Position numbers and translations under genes: made by a program
Shown: piece by piece, positions 26,741 to 34,001 of the stretch
Position numbering within the stretch: position 1 is the first letter of the stretch
Layout: the number at the start of each line of letters is the position of its first letter
NCBI RefSeq assembly: GCF_047238305.1
Contig: NZ_JBDFMO010000001.1
Location: 682,001-746,000, forward strand
DNA length: 64,000 nucleotides
Reading direction: 5' to 3'
Source: Ferdinandcohnia sp047238305
GTDB lineage: Bacteria; Bacillota; Bacilli; Bacillales; Bacillaceae_L
The notes under the pieces: model-generated
Told to the model about the DNA's origin: nothing
What the model saw: the letters and a program-made list of their open reading frames with translations, nothing else
The model's database searches: none

Positions 26741-29128
26741 CTATAAAACTAATGTGGGCAGACCCTCACCCATACCTGCCATTTTATTTACTGGTCCAGG
26801 CAATTTCGTAATAAACCTGCCATATCCATCCTTTGTTTTAATCAAATTCAATGAATGGAACCTTTTTAGTGACATTAAATCCTCAAGTTCAAATGGTTTC
26901 AATTCATCCTGGAGTTCTTTAAAATTCTCTTTATCACATCCGGCAATTAACATATAGCTTGCACTTGCGCTCCTTAACTCTGGACGTATGGTTTTAATTT
27001 GGTTCAAGTAATGGCAGCTTAGTATAGGCTTGATATTAAATTTAGGCAATCGGCTCAGTTTGGTTGTTAGGAATTTTTCCGTATTCTCAACCTGATATAA
27101 TTCATCAATGACCAAATTAACCTTCGTCATCTGATCGCGATTGCCTTTGTATTTTTGTTTCCTCATTTGTAAAGCCATCCATATTTTCGTAATCCAATAA
27201 GTGCAGTACACATCCTTTTCATTATCTGTGGTAAACATGTGTTCAGGCATCCGAATACAAATTAATTGGCTTTTCTGCATTTCCTCCACAAGATTGAAGT
27301 TATTCTCTGTGGATTTTTTCAACATGAGCTCCATATATGTGTTGGATTTTAGTTTGTTCAAACGGTCAATAATACCTACAATTAAGTTTAGTTTTGTTCC
27401 CATTAATCCCCCTTCTTTATCGTACTCATTTAATTCTGTAAGACTTACCATATATTCATGCATGTTATCGTATTGATTTTTTGGCACCTTACTTAAAAAT
27501 TTATGCCTGGCATTATGGTCCTGTAGCACTTGAAATACATCTCTCACACTTCCACCAGTAATGAATACAACTAATGCTGCACTCGTTAAATAACGCTCCA
27601 TTTTAGGCGATAAATGGGTATCTGATGTATTAATCGAATTAACCAATGTCATTAACTGTGTGGTTTGTTTTTTAGCATTATCATATTGTATGAACGGATC
27701 CGCACTTACTTCAACCTCGTTATATCCTAAACCCTGGAGTTTTGTAAAATCATTGCATTCCACATTCAAAACTTTATCTTGTGGAAAGAGAGCCGCAACT
27801 TCATCACTTAACTCACAGTTTCCGATGTAATCAAAAATAATCGTACATTCTCCGGCTTTTACTGTATCATAAGCTAGGTTCCCAATTAATGTAGACTTAC
27901 CTGCACGATTAGGACCAATAAGAATGAGTGATAAATATTTGAATTCTTTATCTGTGGATAGAAACGCATCCTGTTTACGACCTCTATATGTGCTGGTACC
28001 GATACGCATAACACCTTTTTGTAAATCTTCCGGGACTTCCGTTTCTTGCGTTTCTACTTTTTCAATAAAGTTATATTTTTCTAAGATATCTCTCCCGGCA
28101 ACTGTCAGGAAATTTTGTGCTTCAAGGTCCCCTACTTTGTTTATTTCTGCTTTGATATTGTAATCCGTATAGTTAAAAGGTTTTAATGGTTTAGGTGCTA
28201 GTCGATTATCATCTGAAATGGTTTCGAAACTTTGTGAAATACTCCTGGCATTGTTTCTCTGTCTCAACTTATCTTTACTCTCACTAATTACCGCAATTTG
28301 AGTATTTACAATTGTCGCGGTAGCTTTTTTACGAGTAGCATCACTTATCTGTTTACCGCCATTTAAACGTTCTAAGGTTTGCCCAAGTAAGTTAATACCT
28401 TCATCCCTTTTCTTTGACTTATTCTCTCCCCCTATTGCCTCTCCGATGTCATCCACAAGAGAAGAGACTATTCCAATGACTAACTTTAAAGCATAAGAAA
28501 GGCCCATTTTATTTCGGTCTGTTGGTAAATTTCTTTTCACCTTATTGATCGTATTCTCATAAGTACTTCTCCAACTGAATTGTGATGTTGGAATGAAGTT
28601 ATAGAATACTCCTACTTTGTCGCCTTCTTCCATTACGTCCACAATATTTAGCTTTGAATGAAGAAGGTCATTGTTCCTTCTATCCGTTGCTAAACTTAAA
28701 GCATCTTCTTTTGTGTATGCCATTTGATATCGTGCAGCTGACAATGAAAAGGTAGGTAATTCTTTAACTTTTTTTAAGGTTATATTCGTCCAGGAATCTG
28801 TCATTTTTTCCTTAATGACTGATAAAAAATGTTTTGGAATGATGAAATAAAACTCCACTTTTTTCTTTTCAATATAAACTAAGAAAGCTACTTTCGAATT
28901 TAATTCAAAAGAATATTTAGTCCCAAGCAGAAACTCTCTGCCCAGGACTTTGATTATTTTTGCATCTTCTTTTTTTATGTTTTGGATAATGTTTTTATAT
29001 AGTGAGGATATTGCTTTAGCTAATTTGTGGGTAGAATTGTTGCGGATTGAATTATTAGGAGTAAGCTTCAGAAAAACATATTCAGGTTTTATTATTTGGA
29101 CGTAATGAGTTAATCTAATTGATTTCAC
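26741..29128 (-). CDS. VirD4/HerA-like ATPase of the transfer-like module
   Basis: 795 residues. Residues 1-about 380 are of unknown fold and contain no clear membrane helix. The ATPase core has Walker A GPNRAGKST (405-413), Walker B NLVIDELYQV (671-680), and the later motif ILSCHYLNQIK with SASASYMLIAGC typical of TraG/VirD4/HerA-type DNA pumps. Such ATPases drive single- or double-stranded DNA through a membrane channel or packaging machine. The start is a GTG that overlaps the stop of a 36-residue membrane peptide. It is the last gene of a co-directional run with a pilin-like protein and an M23 peptidase. It could also be a phage accessory FtsK-like protein. Confidence 0.65.
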   Translation of the reverse strand: MKSIRLTHYVQIIKPEYVFLKLTPNNSIRNNSTHKLAKAISSLYKNIIQNIKKEDAKIIKVLGREFLLGTKYSFELNSKVAFLVYIEKKKVEFYFIIPKHFLSVIKEKMTDSWTNITLKKVKELPTFSLSAARYQMAYTKEDALSLATDRRNNDLLHSKLNIVDVMEEGDKVGVFYNFIPTSQFSWRSTYENTINKVKRNLPTDRNKMGLSYALKLVIGIVSSLVDDIGEAIGGENKSKKRDEGINLLGQTLERLNGGKQISDATRKKATATIVNTQIAVISESKDKLRQRNNARSISQSFETISDDNRLAPKPLKPFNYTDYNIKAEINKVGDLEAQNFLTVAGRDILEKYNFIEKVETQETEVPEDLQKGVMRIGTSTYRGRKQDAFLSTDKEFKYLSLILIGPNRAGKSTLIGNLAYDTVKAGECTIIFDYIGNCELSDEVAALFPQDKVLNVECNDFTKLQGLGYNEVEVSADPFIQYDNAKKQTTQLMTLVNSINTSDTHLSPKMERYLTSAALVVFITGGSVRDVFQVLQDHNARHKFLSKVPKNQYDNMHEYMVSLTELNEYDKEGGLMGTKLNLIVGIIDRLNKLKSNTYMELMLKKSTENNFNLVEEMQKSQLICIRMPEHMFTTDNEKDVYCTYWITKIWMALQMRKQKYKGNRDQMTKVNLVIDELYQVENTEKFLTTKLSRLPKFNIKPILSCHYLNQIKTIRPELRSASASYMLIAGCDKENFKELQDELKPFELEDLMSLKRFHSLNLIKTKDGYGRFITKLPGPVNKMAGMGEGLPTLVL

Positions 29129-29235
29129 TTATTAGCACCAACCTTTCTAACTACCTTTATTTCAGTTTCTTGTTTTAGTAGAAAACAGGTATAAAATCCA
29201 GTGGATAACGCGCAAATAAAAAGCAGATTCGTCAT
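29125..29235 (-). CDS. 36-residue membrane peptide
   Basis: MTNLLFICALSTGFYTCFLL is a single hydrophobic segment, followed by a charged tail. Its TGA overlaps the GTG of the ATPase gene, so it may anchor the ATPase to the membrane or simply couple its translation. Confidence 0.5.
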   Translation of the reverse strand: MTNLLFICALSTGFYTCFLLKQETEIKVVRKVGANK

Positions 29236-29296
29236 GGTTTTTTCACCCTTTCCATAAATTGATTACTTAAAGTCGCGTCAAGAAGTTGCTCCAATT

Positions 29297-29935
29297 TTAA
29301 TACATCCCAAAAAGAAATTTTATAAGGATATTAGCGACAATCAATACACCTGCCCACCTTCCACCGTCTCTCCAACCAGCAACTTTAAGTAGTATTAATA
29401 ACCCTGCTCCGATTAAGGTTGCACCTAAGAGTAAATCCTTAAGAGCATCTAAAACACCAAGTATGATATCTGTTGTAACGTCAGCTGCTTTTTCTTTCAA
29501 AGTTTCTCCTCCACTAGTTGACAATAATTTCGTAATAATGCCAGGACTTACATTACCGCTTATTTCTGCTAATTGTTCAGCTACTGGAGCAGGATCTACA
29601 TACTGTTCATTCTCTTTTAATGCAAAATGTAAATGAGCTCCTGTGGAATTTCCTGTATTACCTGATAGACCGATTACTTCACCAGGACTAACATATTCCC
29701 CTACCTTAGCTTTCACTTCATTCATGTGGCCGTAAATTCCTTGTGTGCCATCATTGAAATTGATTTTTATACCTTTACCTAATGAACTTTCTCCAGTGTA
29801 CACTTTATCGACCACACCTTCTTTTATACTCCTCAGTGTTGTATTTTCTGGCATTGCAAGGTCAATCCCTGTGTGAGGTTTCCAATTACGAATAGGAGAT
29901 ACTTCACCGAATCCAGATGTAAGCTTGAACTTCAT
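29297..29935 (-). CDS. M23 peptidase with C-terminal membrane hairpin
   Basis: 212 residues. The LytM-type fold has HTGIDL (residues 22-27, first metal ligands) and the HLHF motif near residue 123, so the zinc site is complete. A linker and two hydrophobic segments follow (GVLDALKDLLLGATLIGAGLL, then AGVLIVANILIKFLF). There is no signal peptide; the peptidase is at the very N-terminus. Such enzymes open peptidoglycan for conjugation machines. How the domain reaches the outside is unclear. It overlaps the zinc-finger gene by four bases (ATGA). Confidence 0.75.
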   Translation of the reverse strand: MKFKLTSGFGEVSPIRNWKPHTGIDLAMPENTTLRSIKEGVVDKVYTGESSLGKGIKINFNDGTQGIYGHMNEVKAKVGEYVSPGEVIGLSGNTGNSTGAHLHFALKENEQYVDPAPVAEQLAEISGNVSPGIITKLLSTSGGETLKEKAADVTTDIILGVLDALKDLLLGATLIGAGLLILLKVAGWRDGGRWAGVLIVANILIKFLFGMY

Positions 29936-30123
29936 AACCCATATTCCTCTTTAATCTTATTTATTCTCTCTATATATTCTTGTAGGGTGTAGTGTGTGGA
30001 TTGGTCAATGATATAGTCATGCAAACATTCTTCGTGCATCGCCCCGTGTTCGGTCAAGTAGAGTTCATCCAAAATATCCTGGTCACAGTATTCACAAATG
30101 ATTTTTTCATCCATTTCATTCAC
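29932..30123 (-). CDS. Small zinc-finger protein (63 aa)
   Basis: CEYC near residues 10-13 and HEEC at about 30-33, with further His residues, form a likely zinc site of LIM/treble-clef type. The C-terminal half is helical. It overlaps the M23 gene start and follows the pilin-like gene after three bases, so it is part of the same unit. Function unknown. Confidence 0.6.
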   Translation of the reverse strand: MNEMDEKIICEYCDQDILDELYLTEHGAMHEECLHDYIIDQSTHYTLQEYIERINKIKEEYGL

Positions 30124-30126
30124 TCC

Positions 30127-30528
30127 TTAACTTGAGATATTTCTAAACACCTGGTCAACTTTATCCATTCCATAAGGTAAACCGAGTAAGAATAAATAAA
30201 TTAGCAAATAACTGAAGAAGTGTTTTTTTGCTGAATCAAATTCACCATTTGAAACTGCCTTAATTATATCGATTCCGCCTTTAAATATGATCAACCATTT
30301 ACCAATACCGATTAACTCATAATAGAGTTTTTTAGCTTCCACATCGATGCCGCTACTTGCAGATGCAAAATCAAAACCACCACCAGCTACAAAGATGATA
30401 ATTGTGGTTCCAACTATTTTATAAACAACCCCATATTTATCGAAATGACGTTTCAACTTTGTTAAGGCATCTTCCTTTTCATTACGGACAAACTGCCCTA
30501 CGGACATGTATTTAGTTTTAGAAAACAT
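30127..30528 (-). CDS. VirB2/TrbC-like pilin protein
   Basis: 133 residues. A basic N-terminus leads to a hydrophobic stretch (VGTTIIIFVAGGGFDFASA) that ends in a signal-peptidase-like ASA site. Two more hydrophobic helices follow around a short polar loop (GEFDSAKKH). This is the VirB2/TrbC pilin plan: a long signal, then a helical hairpin. Sequence similarity is not certain from memory. The ATG follows GGAGG. It heads the module behind four tandem 11-bp repeats. Confidence 0.5.
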   Translation of the reverse strand: MFSKTKYMSVGQFVRNEKEDALTKLKRHFDKYGVVYKIVGTTIIIFVAGGGFDFASASSGIDVEAKKLYYELIGIGKWLIIFKGGIDIIKAVSNGEFDSAKKHFFSYLLIYLFLLGLPYGMDKVDQVFRNISS

Positions 30529-30584
30529 AAATTTTCCTCCTCAAATTTCAAGCGTACTAGCAATTTTTTAGGTTCCCTCGCATA

Positions 30585-30608
30585 CTCTGACATTAGAGAG
30601 TGTCAGAG
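30585..30608. promoter_or_regulatory. Perfect dyad upstream of the pilin-like gene
   Basis: CTCTGACA and TGTCAGAG are perfect 8-base arms with an 8-base spacer. The dyad lies 57-80 bases before the pilin-like gene. It may be an operator or a terminator of the RHH-like gene, but no T-run follows on the minus strand. Confidence 0.45.
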
Positions 30609-30635
30609 ACTTAGGCGCTCTCTATCTTTTTTTAC

Positions 30636-30679
30636 ATCTTACTCAATTCTTACTGGGTTCTTACCTAGTTCCTACCTAA
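30636..30679. repeat. Four tandem 11-bp repeats
   Basis: ATCTTACTCAA, TTCTTACTGGG, TTCTTACCTAG and TTCCTACCTAA follow one another without gaps. One repeat per helical turn puts all copies on the same DNA face, as in ribbon-helix-helix operators and partition or oriT sites. The last copy overlaps the stop of the RHH-like gene. Similar GTAGG/CCTAC elements lie at about 31030-31070, upstream of the same small operon. Confidence 0.6.
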
Positions 30680-30885
30680 TCAAGCTTTATACTTATCCCA
30701 CCTTGATTGCGAATTACATGCTTCTTTTCCACTTTTGAAGACTGATAAGCTCTATCTACAAGGAGACGTAGAAAAGCGCTGGAATTGCGCTTATTTCCGT
30801 TTGGTAGTTGCTTTACAAAATCGTAGAGTTTCGCTTGCTCTGGATCTTCCGTATTCAGTACAAGAGATATTTTTTTCATCCCCAT
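30676..30885 (-). CDS. Small ribbon-helix-helix-like protein (69 aa)
   Basis: A beta-like start (KKISLVLNTED) is followed by two helices (EQAKLYDFVKQLP and NSSAFLRLLVDRAYQ), which fits an RHH or ParR-like DNA-binding protein. The nearby 11-bp tandem repeats make natural operators. It could control the module or act in plasmid-style partition. The family is not recognised. Confidence 0.5.
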   Translation of the reverse strand: MGMKKISLVLNTEDPEQAKLYDFVKQLPNGNKRNSSAFLRLLVDRAYQSSKVEKKHVIRNQGGISIKLD

Positions 30886-30887
30886 TA

Positions 30888-31010
30888 TTAACCCTTCCTT
30901 TCAACAACTTTTAACAATACTTTTCTCCCTTCATTCGTTAAAAAGATTTTCCCTTTTTGGTTTCCTTCTAAAACCTTTTTAGCAACCTCAATTTTCATTG
31001 TTTTTCTCAT
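30888..31010 (-). CDS. 40-residue protein of unknown function
   Basis: The ATG follows AAAGGGAG at a good distance and the stop is two bases before the next start. The peptide is basic (MKIEVAKKVLEG, then KVLLKVVERKG). It is co-transcribed with the RHH-like gene. A gene-free stretch with promoter-like AT-rich sequence covers 31011-31189. Confidence 0.5.
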   Translation of the reverse strand: MRKTMKIEVAKKVLEGNQKGKIFLTNEGRKVLLKVVERKG

Positions 31011-31189
31011 ATTAATCTCCCTTTCCGAAGTAGTTGAGTAAGTAGGTTTCCTCTAGTTCCTACCCTACTTGATAACACTATATGGGCACATGTGAATTAA
31101 AATGCCTGTACATGTAAAAAATAATTACAAATAACGTGATTAAAAATAATAAAAGGGTTTTCCATGCATAAAATAGAAATAATTAGACG

Positions 31190-31411
31190 GTGATGTCTAT
31201 GAATCTGAAAAGTAATATTGAAGAACTAATAATCAAAAGTGGTCTACGCGACGAAGTTTTTCGAGAGGCGCTAGGCGTAAAACAGCATCAGCTTCGCAAA
31301 ATCAAAAAAGGAGAAAGTTACCCTACCGTCCCAAAATTATTTATTTTGGCGAAATTGCTTAATTGTAAAACTGATGATCTTTATGAAGTATTGGAAGGAG
31401 ACGAAGAATGA
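31190..31411 (+). CDS. XRE-type regulator in the prophage accessory operon
   Basis: About 70 residues with a helix-turn-helix (VFREALGVKQHQLRKIKKGESYP, then LAKLLNCKTDDLYE), as in Cro/C1-like proteins. The start may be the ATG at 31199 instead. Its stop overlaps the ATG of the lipoprotein gene, so the two are coupled. Confidence 0.7.
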   Translation: MMSMNLKSNIEELIIKSGLRDEVFREALGVKQHQLRKIKKGESYPTVPKLFILAKLLNCKTDDLYEVLEGDEE

Positions 31412-31938
31412 AAAAATTTATTATTTTATTAATCGCTTTATTACTCATTAGTGGATGTACCAGATATGAAAATGGAAAGCCTGTAACAGAGGAAACACCT
31501 AAGCAAACTCAAGATGATGTTCAAAAAAATAAAGATGACAGTACTCCAGAAGAAGAAACAAAAGAAACTGATCCTATCGTTGAAGCTGAGGCGAATGCTT
31601 TAGAATTTCCGGCTAAACCAGGTGCTATGCTTTACGATAAAACAGAAGAAAAATTCAAAGGTATGAATTATCATTTCAAAGGGGAATTGGTTAAAATTGA
31701 AAAAGTAGAAGGAATAACGAGCTTGGAAAATGCGTTTTTAGTAAAAAATGAACAAGGTTATATCATGCCTATTTTTCCACCATATGAAATGACTGCAACT
31801 GAGGGCGATGAAATAGAAGTGTGGGGTCCTTTGTCTGGTGATGGATATGCATCAGCTGATTTAGGAGTAGATAATGTGGTTGGTGTTGCTGGTGCTATGA
31901 ATGCGACAAAAGTTACTATTAACGGTGAGGTTCAGTGA
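31408..31938 (+). CDS. Prophage lipoprotein (176 aa)
   Basis: A signal peptide (KKFIILLIALLLISGC) with a lipobox Cys is followed by an acidic, Lys-rich linker to about residue 60 and then a beta-rich domain. No family is recognised. It is transcribed opposite to the late genes, with its own regulator, so it is probably expressed in the lysogen. Lipoproteins in this position block superinfection in other phages; here that is inference. Confidence 0.65.
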   Translation: MKKFIILLIALLLISGCTRYENGKPVTEETPKQTQDDVQKNKDDSTPEEETKETDPIVEAEANALEFPAKPGAMLYDKTEEKFKGMNYHFKGELVKIEKVEGITSLENAFLVKNEQGYIMPIFPPYEMTATEGDEIEVWGPLSGDGYASADLGVDNVVGVAGAMNATKVTINGEVQ

Positions 31939-32201
31939 AGGTAAACATTGATGTATTTCTGAATATTGAAGGTAGCAAACTTCGAAGTGGTGGTCCTTTT
32001 AATATCAATCCAAAAGAATATAAAGAGAATCCTGATTTAGCGGTTGCCATCGTAGCTTATCAGTACATACAGAGTATTATTGAGGAAACAGGGTATAGGG
32101 AAACATTCATTAAGAAGGTGCTATATGAGGGAAATAAAGATATAACAGATTTGACCAGGCAAATAAAGAGGATTCCGCCACCGGATAATTTGCCTTTTTA
32201 A
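31935..32201 (+). CDS. Protein of unknown function (88 aa)
   Basis: The GTG start overlaps the stop of the lipoprotein gene. The protein is soluble, with a strand-rich start (VNIDVFLNIEGSKL) and a helical middle. It is the last gene of the three-gene plus-strand operon. No family recognised. Confidence 0.55.
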   Translation: MKVNIDVFLNIEGSKLRSGGPFNINPKEYKENPDLAVAIVAYQYIQSIIEETGYRETFIKKVLYEGNKDITDLTRQIKRIPPPDNLPF

Positions 32202-32203
32202 AA

Positions 32204-32230
32204 GCCCCCACAATTAAGTGAGGGCTATTT
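32204..32230 (+). terminator. Terminator of the lipoprotein operon
   Basis: GCCCCCAC and GTGAGGGC pair (one mismatch) around AATTAA, then TATTTTAATT. It directly follows the last gene. Confidence 0.7.
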
Positions 32231-32326
32231 TAATTAGTTTTACCCATCCAAAGAACGACAACCACAGGGGAACACTTAGTAATGCTCCCCACAACAATCC
32301 TTTAGTTAAGTTTTCTTCATTTCGCA

Positions 32327-33232
32327 TTACTTTGGTACACCGTAGATTTTCGCACTCTTATATTTTGATTGCAGCATACTCACAATCTCCTGCGCTTCTT
32401 TATGAGTGATGTTTTCAACCTGTACACTGTATGGCCAATCAAGCGGTTTAGGCGTAACATCCACAAAGTTAGGGTCTGCTGTGCGGTATTTGCCATCATG
32501 ACACTTTACCATTCTTCTACCGTCTACAATTAATTCTTCTGTAATCGTAAACGTGTGTCCTTTGTCTGATGTACCATCGCAAATTTCCCATCGTGGAGTG
32601 TTATAGAACCATAGTCCATCATTTTTTACGATTAACTTTTTACCGACATATTCACTGTTTTTAACGATTGTTACATCTACTGATGGTAACATTTTCGCTT
32701 TCACCCTTTCTTTAAACTTAACAAATTCTTGTGGATTTGATACCCATGGCGCTGGGCAGTTTTTATGGGTGACATCGTAGTGACGGACAATGTCTTTTAA
32801 TGGATCCCAATTAAACATTTTAGACAGTTCAACAAATACATCCTCTGTCCTTTTAATTGTATCCGGGTGAAACGCTCCGTCTGGCTCCTGGCACATCTCC
32901 ACACTGATAGATAAAAAATTTGCATTTGGTCTTAGCTCAGGTACTCCACGATAGTTCCCATCGTTAGCAGCAAACGCAACCTCATCCAATGGGATTAGAC
33001 ATCTAGCTTCTTTTTTGTCTACAAAAATGTGTGCTGATGCGTAACGTTGTTTATCCTTAGGCAATTTATTATTTTGCTCAATTAGCGACTTGCCAAAATA
33101 GGTGACGTGATTTTTAGCAGGCGCTCCGGGATTAGCGGTAAAATGCAAAATCCCTTTTTTTCGTGCGGTTAATTTATTTCCAGGTCTTGAATATTGGTTA
33201 ATTGGGATAAAATCATCAATCCACACTGCCAT
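32327..33232 (-). CDS. Endolysin: N-acetylmuramoyl-L-alanine amidase
   Basis: 301 residues from the ATG at 33232 (GGGAG upstream). An amidase_2/PGRP-type catalytic domain fills the first about 165 residues, with zinc-ligand histidines in LHFTANPG and in RHYDVTHKNCPAPW. A middle section of SH3-like character follows, and then a C-terminal SPOR-like segment (YSVQVENITHKEAQEIV). It cuts the peptide from glycan strands at lysis and lies immediately after the holin gene. Confidence 0.88.
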   Translation of the reverse strand: MAVWIDDFIPINQYSRPGNKLTARKKGILHFTANPGAPAKNHVTYFGKSLIEQNNKLPKDKQRYASAHIFVDKKEARCLIPLDEVAFAANDGNYRGVPELRPNANFLSISVEMCQEPDGAFHPDTIKRTEDVFVELSKMFNWDPLKDIVRHYDVTHKNCPAPWVSNPQEFVKFKERVKAKMLPSVDVTIVKNSEYVGKKLIVKNDGLWFYNTPRWEICDGTSDKGHTFTITEELIVDGRRMVKCHDGKYRTADPNFVDVTPKPLDWPYSVQVENITHKEAQEIVSMLQSKYKSAKIYGVPK

Positions 33233-33246
33233 ACTTACCATCTCCC

Positions 33247-33477
33247 TTATTTTTTTATAATTTTTGTTTGGTCAAATAAACCTGCAGCTGATAATCCGAT
33301 CATTAAGCCATACATTATTTTTTCTTGTATAGTTGGTACATCCACATAAAAAAGACCTGCTAGTAAACCTATAATTAAGGTAACTGCAGGTAAGTATTTC
33401 TTTGGCACAAACTCCAATCTTTTAAAAAATTCGGTTAAAGCGATGACGACCGCTATTACTACGGCTAATTCAAACAT
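33247..33477 (-). CDS. Phage holin
   Basis: 76 residues from the ATG at 33477, just after the stop of the previous gene. Two or three hydrophobic segments (FELAVVIAVVIALTEFF, PAVTLIIGLLAGLFY, GLMIGLSAAGLF) and a basic end. Size and position before the amidase fit a holin that opens the membrane at lysis. Confidence 0.78.
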   Translation of the reverse strand: MFELAVVIAVVIALTEFFKRLEFVPKKYLPAVTLIIGLLAGLFYVDVPTIQEKIMYGLMIGLSAAGLFDQTKIIKK

Positions 33478-33478
33478 T

Positions 33479-33763
33479 TTATTCATCTCCCTTTTGTTCA
33501 ATTTTATCTAAGCGTTTATGAGCTTGTTTGGAACTCTCTTCTACCCGGGTTACACGTTCTCCCAGGTGCACTAGTTGTTTCTCATTGGCTTTTAAATCAA
33601 TGCGAATATCATCCACGCCTTTGCCAATGTAGTCGAGCTGCGCTTGAATTTTTGCATCCTGCCTACTTTCAGATTTTGTTTCTTTTGATTTGTTGAGTGT
33701 GTAACCAAGAATGCTAAATACTACTGATACAACTGCAATTAAAACCCCTATTTCGATTGTCAA
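33479..33763 (-). CDS. XhlA-like lysis-associated membrane protein
   Basis: 94 residues. One N-terminal membrane helix (IEIGVLIAVVSVVFSILGY) is followed by a long coiled coil (KIQAQLDYIGKGVDDIRI onward). The plan is that of haemolysin XhlA-type partners of holins, although the helix is N-terminal here. It sits directly before the holin gene. Confidence 0.6.
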   Translation of the reverse strand: MTIEIGVLIAVVSVVFSILGYTLNKSKETKSESRQDAKIQAQLDYIGKGVDDIRIDLKANEKQLVHLGERVTRVEESSKQAHKRLDKIEQKGDE

Positions 33764-33790
33764 ATTACCCTCACCCTTTCAAAGCAAAAT

Positions 33791-33813
33791 AAAAAGCCCT
33801 ATTCATTAGGACT
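33791..33813 (-). terminator. Hairpin at the end of the tail genes
   Basis: On the minus strand AGTCCTA and TAGGGCT pair (one G-T) and TTTTATTTT follows. It overlaps the stop of the 66-residue gene and may lower transcription into the lysis genes. Confidence 0.55.
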
Positions 33814-33999
33814 TGGTTCAAAAACTAATTCACGATCTACCACTCTATAATTAGGTAATTCTTGCAAAACTGTTTCTAAACTTTTGCCTGTGATGTAAAA
33901 GAAATAGTCATATTGTTTCATTGGAATAATCCTATCTCCAATTAAGCTCTCAATTATCTTCCCATTTTCATCCACATCACAATAAAATGACACACCCAT
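33799..33999 (-). CDS. Small phage protein after Tal (66 aa)
   Basis: The ATG at 33999 follows GGAGGGG. The protein starts MGVSFYCDVDENGKIIES and has no known family. Small proteins at this place (XkdX-like) are common in Bacillus phages. Confidence 0.6.
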   Translation of the reverse strand: MGVSFYCDVDENGKIIESLIGDRIIPMKQYDYFFYITGKSLETVLQELPNYRVVDRELVFEPSPNE

Positions 34000-34001
34000 G
34001 T

